From the NCBI GenBank assembly GCA_021029095.1, contig JAJOHG010000007.1, positions 682,001 through 746,000 on the forward strand: DNA of 64,000 bases, given 5' to 3'. Positions within the stretch are counted from its first letter, which is position 1. Every line of letters begins with the position of its first letter. Below, piece after piece: positions 44,987 to 56,681 of this stretch. The DNA is from Phellopilus nigrolimitatus (taxonomy: Eukaryota > Basidiomycota > Agaricomycetes > Hymenochaetales > Hymenochaetaceae). A model generated the notes under the pieces. That model made no database searches. It was not told where the DNA came from and was given only the letters and a program-made list of their open reading frames with translations. Position numbers and translations under genes: made by a program.

Positions 44987-47383
44987 ATGTCGCTGCAAGC
45001 CCCGACCGCTGCGCAGGCCATCGGCGAGTACCTGCAATCGCCCGACGACCTCGTGAAGGTCGCCGCATTCCGCAAGAAGCTCGAGAAGGAAAAGGCGTCC
45101 ATCGACGCCCGCCTCAAGACCGGCGTCAAGGACCAGCTCGACGCGACACGAGACGGCCTGCGCAAGCTGCTCGGCACACGCGCGAACGTGCAGGTCGTCA
45201 AGGACGAGATGGCCACCATCGACGGACAGGCGCAGAGCCCGCACCTCGCTATCCCCACCTTCGACCAGATCGCGCGCGTTTCCATGGTGCACCGCAACTT
45301 CGAGCATGTCGAGCAGATGGTCAGCAGCCTCACCGAGATGCACGATAAGCTCGATCTGCTCGAAGGCATGCTCGACACCGACCGCGAAGACCTTGACGGC
45401 CCCGCGCGCAACCTGCTCTCCATGCATTTCTACCTCAACGAGCTCGAGAACTTCCGCAACCAGTCCATGCACCAGGCAAAGAAGGCCTCCGCCGAGTCCC
45501 GCGTTACTCTCGTCAAGTGGTTTGACCGTCTCAACAAATTTATTGAAGATTTCGAAAACTATTTCGCTGCTCTCAGCAGAAACATCCTGCCTATTGTCAG
45601 AGCGGGTCACCCGGAAGTTATCGTCAAGCTCGTCAAAATCGCCGAAATCGAGGGCAGGGAGGACGAAAAGGTGCGTATATTCATTTTATTTTATCTATTG
45701 GTATATTTATCGTTCTTGTAGGCCATCGCTATCCGTCTCGTCAAGAAAGCAGCAAAGATGGATGCAGCATCCAAGTTCAAGTCGCTCCAGGCCAATGCTC
45801 GCGTTATCAAACACTACCGGTCCAAAATGACCAAGAACATCGCCGATTCTATCAAAGCGTCGTTCGAGGACGCGTACAAACTTGACGAAGAGGACCCCGG
45901 TGCCTTCATCGACAACCTCAACGAATGGATGTACAAGGATCTCATTCGCATCGAGACTGACATTGTCCCCTGCTTCCCAAAAAACTGGGACATCCACTCG
46001 CTCTACATCCGCGAGTATCACAAGGCACTCAACGAATCCCTTAAAACCATTGTCGCCTCTAACCCCGACCCGCACGTCCTGCTCACCCTTCATGCCTGGC
46101 TAAAGGAGCACTCGAAGAACATGAAGGAGCTCGGGATCCAGCCCGAGTGGCTCGAGCCCCCGCTGCTCGACGGCAAGGAGCAGAGCCTCATCGAGGACTA
46201 CCTCCAGGGTATCGTCAGCAAGCTCGACGCGTGGGTCGACACGCTCATGGCGAGCGAGCAGCAACAGTTCGTCGCACGCGCGGACCCGCCCGAGCTCGAC
46301 GCCGACGGGCTATACGGCACGCAGGCCGCCGTGATCCTCTTTCAGATGGTCAACCAGCAGGTCGACCTGGCAATTGAGACCGGCCAGGGTGCGATCCTCG
46401 CTCGCGTCGTCGGCGAGAGCGCGCGCATCATGCGCGGCACGCAGGCGCAATGGACGCGCGTCGTCGAGGCCGAGTACAAGAAGCAGACCGCCGACAAGCC
46501 GCCGGAAGACGTCGCGGGCGGGCTTGGCGAGTACTGCATCGCGCTCGCGAACGACCAGATCAAGTGCGCGGACTACGCCGAGTCGCTCTCCGCGCGCCTC
46601 GAGCCGCTCGTGTCGGAAAAGTACAAGACTGTCATCGCGGAGCGCCTCAACGACGCGATCGACGGCTACCTTGACGTCGCGAAGAAGTGCACGCAGACGC
46701 TCATCGACATCGTTTTCCACGACCTGCGCCCCGCGACGCGCCAGCTCTTCCAGCCCGCCTGGTACGACGGCAACATGGGCCAGATCGTCGAGACGATGCG
46801 CGACTATATGGGCGACTACCAGCAGTTTCTCAACACATCCATCCTTGAGCTGCTTGTTGAGGATCTGCTCGACGCCTTTCTTGTCGCGTATCTCACCGCG
46901 CTCGCGAACGCGGCCAAGCTGCGCATGCCCGCTGCGGCGGACCGCATCCGCGCAGACGTGCGCCAAGCGTTCGCCTTTTTCGCCACGCTTAAGCCCGCGA
47001 AGGACCTCGAGGAGGCGTTCGAAGTCGTCGAGCTTGTGCTCGCGCTCCTCGAGGCCTCGAAGAGCCTCGTCTTCCTCTCCTTCTGGGAGTTCGCGAAGGT
47101 GCACGGCCCGAACGTGGCGTTCGTCGAGGGCCTCATGAAGGCGCGTGACGACCTCGACCGCGCTTCGGTGAGCGAGGTTATGGAGAGTGTGAAACGCAAG
47201 GTGAAAGAGGAAGGCCTGACCGACCGTGAGTTTCTTCTCCGCCTCCGTCCATTCCTTACATTGACTAACTGAATGCTCTGTCTATTTGTTTCATCATCAT
47301 CAACAGCGCCGGAGCCGACTATCATGAAGAAGATTGCCATCCAGGGAACGTTTGCAAGGTTCCTCCGGACGGCTGCGACATAA
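44987..47383 (+). CDS. SEC6: Exocyst complex subunit Sec6 (EXOC3)
   Basis: Subunit of the exocyst, which tethers secretory vesicles to the plasma membrane at growth sites such as hyphal tips. Three exons fit exactly: 44987-45670, 45722-47225 and 47307-47383, 754 residues, the normal family length. It starts MSLQAPTAAQAIGEYLQSPD. The N-terminal part is helical and coiled coil (LEKEKASIDARLKTGVKDQL; VHRNFEHVEQMVSSLTEMHD). Family blocks include KFIEDFENYFAALSRNILPI, LVKKAAKMDAASKFKSLQAN, DIVPCFPKNWDIHSLYIREY, DYLQGIVSKLDAWVDTLMAS and DIVFHDLRPATRQLFQPAWY. The last small exon gives PEPTIMKKIAIQGTFARFLR. High GC at third positions makes long antisense open frames, which are artefacts. Confidence 0.93.
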
Positions 47384-47603
47384 GTGCGGTCTGCACTCTG
47401 GATCTGGATCTTCTCTTTTCGTCTTCGGAACCTTCGTTCGGGCATCTGGATTGCATCATCTATTTCTTCCATCTATTCCCTGCTTCCCCCGCATTTGTAT
47501 AATCTTCCCAGCGCAACTATTTGTATCTGTAATCGTACAGTTAGACATTCATTCCATCGCATCGCTTCGCTATTCATTGCATATCTACACGGCTTCATCT
47601 GTT

Positions 47604-50600
47604 CACTCCTTCTTGTCTTTATCCTTGCCCGATTGCGAGCTGGCCTGCGAGCGGTCGGGCAGCCGCCCAGCCAGTTCGTCAATCTTCTTGAACTGGAAGG
47701 GGAAGCGAGAAGGATACAAGAATGGACGCAGATCGAATCCTGTGGATGAGATACAAGGACTCAGCTTCTCTTCCTCCACCCACGGTGAGGGAACTGAACC
47801 TACTGTTATCGTCCGGGCTGTACGACTCCTGGCGATGCGAGAAAGAAAGAGAAGAGGGCGTTGTGTGAGTTTCCCTTCTCTCTCGTTTTGGGGACACAAT
47901 GAAAGAAGCAAAGCGTGGGCGGGAACTTACGGCATGGTACGCCGGGGTGAGCGTGGTCATCTTGTGCCGATTCCGCGCGTACTCGAAGAAGAAAAGCTTT
48001 ACTTTATCCGCAATCTACGGGCGAAACGGCGCATGCGGCGGGCGCTCGGTGTCAGTGAAACCATATGACAATTTGTTTTTGCATCTGAGGGGACTTTTCG
48101 TTTCGTTTGAGTCCTTACCTGGAGAGGAGACAGCCTTCGCCCCCATTCGTGTACGAGCTTTTGGAACATGCCGTATGGCCCGCACTTCTCAACCTTCCTG
48201 AGCCGTCCAAAGACAGAGAGCTCGTCGTAAGTCATTCCCATGTCAGCCTGCAGTAAAGAAGCCGCGATTAAAGGTTTCCGTAACGCAGTCCGCATGGTTC
48301 CAATTCAACGTGTAAACCTTACCTCAGTCTGCCTGGACATATGTCTCGGTAACAGGCTCAAGCTCAGCTGTGGGGACCGCATCCAGGAAACTGCGAGGAT
48401 ATGCATAGCAGAAAGAAGCGTTGTGGAGCGGAGTGAGCGTCGGTGTCGGATATGCGACCGCCGGTCAGTTAGAAGAGGATAAAGGAGCACACACTTGGTC
48501 AGGATGGGAAGCTCGAACGCGTCTTTCGCGTAGGCGATAAACTTCTTCAAGTCTGTTTTGCTTATTCCGCCGATGGGATTGATGTCAGCTGCGCAGAGTT
48601 TCCGGAGTATGCGATGATTAAGCTTAACCATCAGAAATCTGAATGGATTCTGGACGACGACAAACACACCGGAAGAACAGTCATATTTAGTCAGATATCC
48701 TCGCAGACTGTCGAAGAAAGGAATGTTATATTTCCGGGAAAGCGGCTAGAAGCGGAAGTAATCCATACCTTTCATCCACATTCGCGCTTCCAAGGACGAG
48801 TAGCCCGCCTGTACGCCCGCGAACGAAAGGCATGAGTTGAGCAAACATGTACGCAAGGACCATCCGAATACGAGCCTAGTACACAAACGTATTGATTAAT
48901 AAAAAGAGAGGAAGGTGTTAGGCAGAGCATTGCAGAAACAGCGATACGTAATACCTGTATGTTCTGCAAGGCAAGGTTCTCTGCAAGCGAGCCGCCGTGC
49001 ACCTTGAACTTAGGCTTAATCCCGGTCACGAAGCCGAAAAGAGTGCGCACGGCGTTCACGACGGTGTCCATGTTGAGATCAATGTGGTAGCTGCCAATCG
49101 CCTCGCCGAGCTCCTTCGCGCGCTTCCGCGTGTCGACGCTGGAATTTTCGGTGCCCATGTAGCACGTGTGGAAGATGCGGCTGCAGAACTCCCGAGGGTC
49201 GCTCGGGACATAGGAGGAATCCTCGGGCTCGCCGGCAATGCGCCGAGCGTCCGCGATGACCTGCACGTCTATTGTGAGGTGGTTGTTAATTTGCTTCTTC
49301 AACATGACAGGTAACTTTGAGAGGTAGATGTACCTCCGCGGTTCGCCGCTTCGGAGACAAGCCTGCACATCGAGAAGACGATGACGGCGGTCGCACAGCT
49401 GTCGATTCCCCCGCTCAGCGGAACAAAGTAACCTTGAGTACGAGACCTGCGGAGGTAATCCCACATCCAGCAGGCTGGTCCAAGACTAGACAGGTAGATA
49501 TAGCGACTTGCATCAGTGAGGTGTGGAATTCTGATACTGACTATGACTGACGCGATTTCCTCCTCCGGCCTATGGTAGTGCACCTCAAATGCTCTCTGGC
49601 CCTCAATGTCATACTCCTTTTGACTTAACGTATCTGTCGCATCTGACAGGGCAAACGGCACCTCGACGCGGTGGTAGCGCTCTGCATCAGCGGCTTGCAT
49701 GCTCCGGCTCGCCTTCGCTCGGTGCGCACGCACATCTTCGATGTCGATCGTAGCTGTCACAACTTCGACGTCGTTCAGCGAAAACTGCGATCCCTGCGCC
49801 ACAATGCGTCCGTTCGCGGCGATCATGGCGCAGCCATCGTAGTATAGGCGATCGCCGTCACAGCCTTGCTGGTTGGCGTAGACGTAGATTCCTCCGAGCT
49901 TGAGAATAAAAGTAATATTCAAAAAAGTGAGCAGTTAAGCACGCCGTAGAAGCCCGACCTTCAGAGTAGCCTCCTTGATGAGTTCAACTCGCGTGTATAG
50001 CTTTCGGAGCTCATGATGACTTCCACTGGAGTTGGTGAAGATCTCGACGCCGTCAAGGCCCATGAGAATGTGGGGGCTAAAGATACGTCAGTAGACGAAT
50101 ACTAAATGCTTTTAGGCTCTAACCTTGCAGGCGTGAAGAGCTCTTCACACAGCTCGACACCAATGCAAGTATCTGCCGTGCTGATCACTGCGTCACCAAA
50201 AGGTACCTTGATCTAAATGATTACTCTCAGCAAAAGTGGGTAAGGTTTCTTGACATCTATCTGTCACCTGTCCAGTAATTGCTTGGATCATGCGAGGCAA
50301 ATAGTGATCCTCCACCTGACGATGCTTCCGCCAGGGCGTGAAGTACCGCATCTCACGATAGTTTCCATCATTTGCAAGCCACATCTTCGGACGAATCATC
50401 AGGATCCTATGACTGTAAATAATAATTCGACAGTTGTATATGACATTCTTGTGGGTCACCGGCCTGAGACAGGACAAAGGTTCAGAAATAATGCTATAAG
50501 AGTGTAAATATAGCGTCAAATCGTACATTCCGACATCACATAGAATATTTGAAACGTCTTCGGATTTCAGAAGCTTCGCGAGGATTTCCCAAGAATGTAG

Positions 50601-51067
50601 GACAGTGTCGCCTATGGAATTGGCACGGATTGAATAAAACGCAAGATGATATAGTGGTTGGCTCATACCTTCCAAAAAGTGGTCGAGACAGCCATAGCCA
50701 CTGCATGGGCAGTCCCATCTTGTCATTATTTTCTTGAGAAACCGTCAGAGCTGGACTTACGGAATCTCGAGCTCAGGGCCGACTCGCAGAGTCGCACCTC
50801 GTTCTTTGGCAACGCGGATGCTCTGCAGTATTCTCTCGCAATTTCCCTGGAATAGACTATCATCGGCTGGCTCTAGAGGACAATATATCCTATTAGATTA
50901 CCTCAAAATCCAAAGCCCACTGGTTCAAAGAGCTTGAAGTAGAAATTAAGGTTTGTATAGCTATTTGATGGGACTAAACCCACCATCTAAAAGGTCTATC
51001 AGCACGATAGAACAAGAGGGTTGAGAAGATGAAATCTTCACGTTGCAACAGTAATTAGGTGGCCCAT
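47604..51067 (-). CDS. QNS1: Glutamine-dependent NAD(+) synthetase
   Basis: Makes NAD from nicotinic acid adenine dinucleotide, ATP and glutamine, the last step of de novo and salvage NAD synthesis. Many exons. Exon 1 is a 26-nt microexon (51067-51042) encoding MGHLITVAT, joined to SLNQWALDF. The nitrilase-type glutaminase triad is visible: Glu in GPELEIPG, Lys in [20 protein letters not shown], Cys in [11 protein letters not shown]. The synthetase domain has the ATP loop [20 protein letters not shown], then [71 protein letters not shown], and [20 protein letters not shown]. The C-terminus reads [20 protein letters not shown] and a lysine-rich tail. The start matches the family N-terminus, which is why the microexon is preferred over later ATGs. 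Confidence 0.92.
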
Positions 51068-51226
51068 CGTACTCTTCGACGATGGTCGTAGTTGAAGACA
51101 AACCTTCGAAGCTGATGTCATGCCCGTCATGCGGAGGATCAGTAAGGCGGAGGCTATCTTATCTCGATTATCCCACGTTATCAGTTGGTCTCCTACCTCG
51201 ATCATCCCAAATTTCAATGACTTGCT

Positions 51227-52295
51227 ATGTCTCCCTCATTACCCGCTGAAATATGGGCTATGATTGTCAAGCATGCCATAACTCGTCCTTGGCATCCAAA
51301 CTCATTCAATCCGCCAATTGACGATCTCCAATGTGTCGAAGGCTTTGCAGAAGCCACACCTGAATTCAAGGCTATAGTCGACAGCATGAGGCATAGCAAT
51401 TTTCTTGTGCTTGAAAACAATCACCTCGACTACTGCGAGCTGAGACTCGGAATTCCCCATCACCAACGCGTCAGGTCTGTAAGGAGCTCAACTCGAGTTC
51501 TGGTGGCTCGGCTGATAATTATTCAAATCGTCGCTATAACAGACATCTTGAATGCCGGTTCATCGTGTTTAATACCGTCTATACCTCGTTTTTCGAGGAG
51601 CTATCGAAATGCACACAACTCATTTCCTTGTCCATGCGGGCCCCACAGCCTTATCCGACTATCCGAATGTTGGAAACTCTCCCTTTTGCACCGATTCTCC
51701 GCCGTCTGGATTTCATGAGCCCTTTACTAGCCAGAGCGCCTGTCCATCTGTTCCCTTTTCATTTCCAAAATTTGGTCGAGCTGCGGCTCAAGACGTATCA
51801 CAGCGGAGTAAATCCCGTAATGGCAAATCAGCTTGTCCCGAATGCGGGAGTCTTTATCGTAAGCTTTCGTCGAGCTGTTTTTTCAAGCTTGTTCACAAAT
51901 TTCTACATTCCCAGAATGAGCTTCTAGTGTGTTTGTCTGGTTGTAGGAACTTGCAACTCCTCTCCGTACACGTAGCTCTCGACATCTACAGCGTTTTCGA
52001 AGAGCAGCGCGCGATTCATCAAAGCTCTCTTGATCATCTCGTGCCCTCAGAGGGATACGAACGCCATTATGCAGACTGCCCACTCTGCACGGAAAGTTAT
52101 GACCATGACGCTGTTGCGCGTGGCGAGAACTTTGTCACGCGGTACCTTGCGTTAGCGCTTAAAAGCCTGTCAAGGGTGATGTGGGCAAATGCATGGCTCA
52201 GGAATCGAGAGGACGAGGAAGGGCAAAGAGGAACGAATATTATTAGGAAGGGGACGAGTATTCTACTGTCCAGAGACGATGGCAGGAAGGTGTGA
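51227..52295 (+). CDS. F-box-like family protein, frame interrupted
   Basis: It starts MSPSLPAEIWAMIVKHAITR, an F-box-like N-terminus, and continues to GIPHHQRV. At about 51473 the convincing frame changes without a normal intron to VCKELNSSSGGSADNYS, then HLECRFIVFNTVYTSFFEEL, SPLLARAPVHLFPF and QNLVELRLKTYHS. A GTAAGC donor near 51855 and a TTGTAG acceptor at 51947 suggest an intron, but the phases do not match the last open segment (NLQLLSVHVALDIYSVFEEQ to the stop at 52295, with a C-x2-C pair in DCPLCTES). The gene is therefore either disrupted or spliced in a way not seen. A broken relative lies at 42.8-43.3 kb. Its start is 160 bp from the divergent QNS1 start. Confidence 0.55.
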
Positions 52296-52344
52296 TGAAG
52301 TCGTACGATGTTATATTATGGCGTACCCTTTTAAGTCGCTGCTA

Positions 52345-53022
52345 CAGTGACTCACAAATGTATTGCACCACCCGAGATCCGCTATAAAAAATCACAGACT
52401 CAATATTTTGCTCCAGTTTAACTTTGTAAATTAAGTTTAGTTTCTTCTCTATTATATTCTCTTGGTGGCCAAACAATATGATAAGACATGCAGACAGTAG
52501 AGCCATATTACAAAGAGGTCAATTTTCAAATTCTCAGATAATTGATCTCCCTCGAATTAAAAATCAGAATAAAATAGGTTGAAAGATTCTCTACAAATTG
52601 CAATTTGAATCACAAAGAACCGTCCAGCGGTTGCTGAGATATGAGTCTGGCAAAGTGCCATTTTTAGCATTCTTTTCGCTCCGTCCATGATAAACCTAGG
52701 CTAAAATGGCACTTTGCCAGACTCATATCTCAGCAACCGCTGGACGGTTCTTTGTGATTCAAATTGCAATTTGTAGAGAATCTTTCAACCTATTTTATTC
52801 TGATTTTTAATTCGAGGGAGATCAATTATCTGAGAATTTGAAAATTGACCTCTTTGTAATATGGCTCTACTGTCTGCATGTCTTATCATATTGTTTGGCC
52901 ACCAAGATAATATAATAGAGAAGAAACTAAACTTAATTTACAAAGTTAAACTGGAGCAAAATATTGAGTCTGTGATTTTTTATAGCGGATCTCGGGTGGT
53001 GCAATACATTTGTGAGTCACTG
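52345..53022. mobile_element. 678-bp foldback MITE with 324-bp arms
   Basis: Almost the whole element is one inverted repeat: left arm 52345-52668, right arm 52700-53022, loop about 31 bp. By eye the arms differ at only about two places (one substitution near 52461/52907 and one extra T near the loop). The ends begin CAGTGACTCACAAATGTATT, and TA flanks lie at 52343-52344 and 53023-53024, as expected for Tc1/mariner/pogo-type insertion. No transposase is encoded; the 64-codon open frame inside the right arm is incidental. It sits 50 bp past the F-box-like stop and 248 bp before the EXPERA gene start. Confidence 0.93.
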
Positions 53023-53269
53023 TACATACAGGCTCGGAATTCTTTACTACAATAGCCAGACGAAATCTCGATACTGCGGTCCGTACCTATGTATTGTTTA
53101 GAATCTCAAATTTACTTTAGGATATTATGAATGCCAATTCTTGAAATTTGAGACACTGCACGACTACGCGTGTTTCCCTCAAGCAAGCCTCACGTGTGCT
53201 GAACGCGTCGAGAACGCGGCTACAGCACCGCGCGTCTCTTCCTTTCGAACCACATCAACGTCGACTAAC

Positions 53270-54171
53270 ATGTCTCCCGCCCGCCGCCCGCTTACCGCTC
53301 GCCCCCTGGACCTCCTCTACTTTACCTTTTTCCTCGTCAGCCTCTTTTCTCTCCAATCATAATCCCGTAACTTACGCACAAAAACGAAATTTAGATCCAC
53401 ATCCCCGCGACGCTCCTCGTCGACATCCAGGCGATCTACCCGCCATCGCTCGTCCCCGCGCCGCTCGCGCGCCTGCCGACGCTCTACCTCCAAATGTCCG
53501 GCGACCCCGTCATCGCAGGCGCCTTCGGCCTCAATGGCCCGCCCGCGCTTTGGGTGTGGTTCAAGAGTTTCCTCATCCTTGAGGCGTGCGTCTCTTTCCC
53601 CTCTCTTTTCTCTCTTTAACTTGACGGTGATCGCTTCGCCTTCTCGACGACACAGCGTCTTCCAGCTCCCCGTGTTCGTCATCGGCTTGCGCGGGCTCTG
53701 GCGAGGTGCGTACAGTCTTTCTCTTATCTTCTCTCTACACCCGTGCAGACGCGTCTCCTGCCTTCCCAACCAGACTCGCGCACGCTATACCCCCTCCTGC
53801 TCATCTACGCCGCGTCGACCGCAACGACGACGCTCCCCTGCCTCTCGACGCTGCTTAGCACGCCCCTCGCCGCAGCGCCCGCGCTGCTCGATCCCTTCGG
53901 CCTCTCGGCGGACAAGGTCCACACGCCCCTCGCCGCGGGCGTATTCCTGACGATTACATCCGCGCAGCGCACGCTTCTCCTCGCGAGTTACGTGCCGTTC
54001 CTGCTTGTGCCATTGCTGATGTGCGGCGACATGGCCGTGCGCGTCGCGGGCCTCATCACGCGCGGGCTCGAGGTTGAGCAGGAAGGGACAAAGGCGGAAC
54101 AAAGAGCAAGGGGCAAAGGCAGCGCGAGTGCCAGCTCCCGGGACGGGAAAGTGAAGAAGGAGGTGAAGTAG
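53270..54171 (+). CDS. EXPERA-domain membrane protein (TMEM97/sigma-2 receptor family)
   Basis: Predicted four-helix ER membrane protein of the EXPERA superfamily, related to TMEM97 and the sterol isomerase EBP; the function in fungi is not established. Four exons. Exon 1 gives MSPARRPLTARPLDLLYFTF, joined to IHIPATLLVDIQAIYPPSLV with the acidic residue of the first helices. Then WVWFKSFLILEA joins VFQLPVFVIGLRGLWRD, a hallmark stretch of the family, and after an intron ending in CCAACCAG follows SRTLYPLLLIYAASTATTTL. The fourth helix is RTLLLASYVPFLLVPLLMCG, followed by a charged, lysine-rich tail ending KKEVK (possible KKxx-like ER signal, not exact). Coding GC is high. The foldback element lies directly upstream and may affect its promoter. 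Confidence 0.82.
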
Positions 54172-54900
54172 AGCCGACGGAGGTTTATGATCACGGTTGA
54201 CGAGGATATGATTCGCTATGATTCGCTCAAATCTTACTTATCTCTGTTTTTTTTTTTTTTTCTCGAGTTCTGCTGCGTTCGACTGACCTACATAAGGGCT
54301 CTAAGATCTTTATCTATTTAATTACACATGCAAAGCGGGCTTGCACATCTATCGTATAAATTCTATCTCCTGTGCATTCGGGTGAATACCAAGCCAAGAC
54401 ACGGATATGTTGACAAATGCATTGATAGCGTGTACAGAGCCGCAGATTGTGTAGATTGTGTACTACATTCGCAAACGCCTGGCAAAGGCTTCGCACTGTG
54501 AATGTTCTGGTGATTCGAATATGCATTCTTTACAGAATATCGTGAGCTTATACTGATAAGAAATAAATACCTTCCCACATAACTTCACGTCCTTTAACCC
54601 GTGCCCAGCCAACTGATGCCATTACATTTGCTTTCATGCCAGGTCGAGAGACAAGTAAATCCGAACTTCATACGTACACCGCAAGTTGAAGAAAAGGTTT
54701 AATAAAGATTGAGGTTGCGCTGCTTGAATGCCGTGATGAGAATGAAATGTGATTCCTAGAAAAACGTATTATGAAGATCTTAACGCCAATTGTTTGAGCA
54801 TTTTTAAATAGGCCATGTTTTTTTTACATTTCCCAATGAGTCTTTGACATATGTCACCGAATGATGTCGGAGCAACCTTCTCAAGGACACGTAAATGCAA
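54172..54900. other. Spacer, no gene seen
   Basis: Holds the 3' UTR of the EXPERA gene, a poly-T run near 54247-54260, and AT-rich sequence. Minus-strand frames here are shadows or continuation of junk after the eIF2-gamma fragments. Confidence 0.5.
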
Positions 54901-56001
54901 CATACTCAGTGATGTTTTACGAAGCTTTCGGCAACTGTAGGTCGGACGCTGCCGCAAGTGTTCATACAATATAGCCGATGAACGTTTAAAAACCATTTTT
55001 GCGAGTGACTCGAAAACGTAGCATCCTGTCACATAATGACAACACCCACCAAGACTGTCTAGACGTTTGTAACTATGCTGTCGGGCTCCTGCTTTTGGAT
55101 TTTTGAGATATTCAATTATATTTATAGATACATATAACATCAAGATAATGATAACACATGAAAAAGAGAACTGCTCGACAGGGCGGGTCAGAAATGTCAG
55201 CGGCCCCGCCGAGCCCTCCAGTCCCGCCACGATGGATGGAAGTCCTGTGTAAGCTGCATCCGACGTGCGGGAGGCGCTAGTGCAGAGTCGGGCGTTGTGG
55301 AGCGGGTAGGGATGTGCGAGGCCCTCGAAGTTCACCTTCATGCTGAGTATGCACCCGCCGGTCGACATTGAGCCGATGTTGATCAGCAGCAGTTCGTTCT
55401 TCATGAGTTTCGTCACCTTCATCGTCTTCTTATCCTCGGTCTTGACGTCCAGCAGACGCTGCAAAAGGAATAAACTGATCTCGAGCTCTGGGTGTGCAGA
55501 CGAACATGCGTAAGCGCACAGAAAAAGGACAAAAAGGATGACGCAACGCACCTGTGTAGATCTGGGAGAGCTTGCTCACCGCGCCGAGCACCTGCCCGAC
55601 GAGCCTGTCTGCGCGGCACAGCATCGGATCGATCAACATGCCCACGCCGACGAGCCCGCTTGGCACCACGAACTGCAGCTGGTTGTTCTCCACGAGTAGC
55701 GTGATGATGCGGCTGAAGATCGGACGGCAGCGCTTGCAGCCCTGCTGGACCTTCGTGACAATTCCCAGGCAGATCTCGATGCACATTTCGAGCGCGAGCA
55801 CGCCCGCAAGGATCGAGCCGCGCGTGACACTACCCATCCGCTCGTTGACCTCCGTGCCGGACTTGTTCACATCAAACGAGCGGATGACAATCAACCGCGG
55901 CGACGACATGAAGTCCCAAACCGGGATCGGGATCCACTTCATGATGTACTGCATCAATGTTGTAGTTTAGCTGCGCGGAGATTGGCGGCGCCCGCAACTC
56001 G
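54901..56001 (-). pseudogene. GCD11: eIF2-gamma pseudogene fragment, C-terminal part
   Basis: Minus-strand remnant of the translation initiation factor eIF2 gamma (a GTPase). From 56001: PPISAQLNYNIDA, then a frameshift near 55953, then IPIPVWDFMSSPRLIVIRSF, NERMGSVTRGSILAGVLALE, CRPIFSRIITLLVENNQLQF, GVGMLIDPMLCRADRLVGQV and SKLSQIYT. A spliceable intron (about 55549-55490) joins this to ELEISLFLLQRLLDVKTEDK, MKNELLLINIGSMSTGGCIL and SMKVNF near 55355. The rest of domain III is missing; sequence to 54901 is unidentified. Retained introns show it is a DNA duplication, not a retrocopy. Several normally conserved residues are changed, as expected of a decaying copy. Confidence 0.85.
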
Positions 56002-56620
56002 TCCAGGCTGCGCACTGCACCCGGCCTCGGCGTCGCTGCCCGTGGATCCGGGTTGGCGAGGTCGAGCGTGAAGATGTCGGATGTGAAGAAGGCGGTGCGG
56101 CATGTATCCCGGTTGGCGAAGAGCGCGTGCCCCGCGTCGACAAATGTGTGCCGGAGGTCGCAACCTGCGACACGCGCGGCGGGGTATCCGTCGAGCACGA
56201 GCTTCCGCACGTCTGTGCCCACTGTCGTCACAAAGTATTAACCATTGTGTGCAGACATAGGATAGTAAACGGTATATAGTCACTGCAGCATCCCAGGTCC
56301 AGGAATAGGCTGTCCGGGCTCGTACGCGCTGTTGCGAGGACAGCAGGGTATATCCGGTTCATCGACATCATTAGCTAGATGTAATTGAAGTTGCGCAGGC
56401 AAGGGTACGGGTAGCTCGAGCTAGCACGAACATGAAAAGAATAGTACTCAAAATCCTCGAAAATGTGCACAGGGCGTTCACTATGCTCTGCCCAGAGCCG
56501 TCGATAAGTAATCTTGTACAGTAAGTAGAACGATCCGCAGCATCTAGGCTAGAACACACTCTTTCTGCACCTCGAGGACCCTCCGGCGGATCTTGCCCTC
56601 CTCGCGTCTGCAACAGTCGC
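56002..56620 (-). pseudogene. SAM-dependent methyltransferase fragment, interrupted by TAG
   Basis: Minus-strand piece of a fungal class I methyltransferase. It reads REEGKIRRRVLEVQKE, then AEHSERPVHIFEDFEYYSFH and SYPYPCLRNFNYI, a TAG stop at 56377-56375, then MSMNRIYPAVLATARTSPDS and LFLDLGCC. A good intron joins this to MGTDVRKLVLDGYPAARVAG, giving the SAM-binding motif LFLDLGCCMGTDVRKL, followed by CDLRHTFVDAGHALF and FFTSDIFTLDLANPD. After SLDELR it runs directly into eIF2-gamma sequence, so the C-terminal half of the methyltransferase is absent. It is inserted between two parts of eIF2 gamma that are normally adjacent. No product can be expected unless the stop is bypassed. Confidence 0.8.
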
Positions 56621-56681
56621 GTGTAAAAAGTTCCATTCCGCCCGAGTGGGTAAGACTTTCTTTCTCAATTGACGCGAACGC

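Noticed and set aside
43676..45610. A 644-codon minus-strand open frame across ORC2 and antisense to SEC6
   Set aside because: It overlaps two clear conserved genes in the wrong frame or strand; the high third-position GC of both removes stops from the antisense frames.
46310..47104. A 264-codon minus-strand open frame antisense to SEC6
   Set aside because: Same cause; highly charged artificial composition and no motif, while the plus strand matches Sec6 throughout.
52861..53055. 64-codon open frame inside the foldback element
   Set aside because: It lies within an arm of the inverted repeat, has no transposase features, and arises from AT-rich sequence.
55490..55560. IYTGALRHP at the eIF2-gamma exon end considered as the missing methyltransferase IYTGALFH motif
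   Set aside because: The match falls across a normal eIF2-gamma exon end and its GTGCGT donor; the resemblance is judged chance.
56002..56620. Methyltransferase considered as part of a biosynthetic gene cluster
   Set aside because: No synthase, P450 or other tailoring gene nearby, and the sequence is truncated and interrupted.
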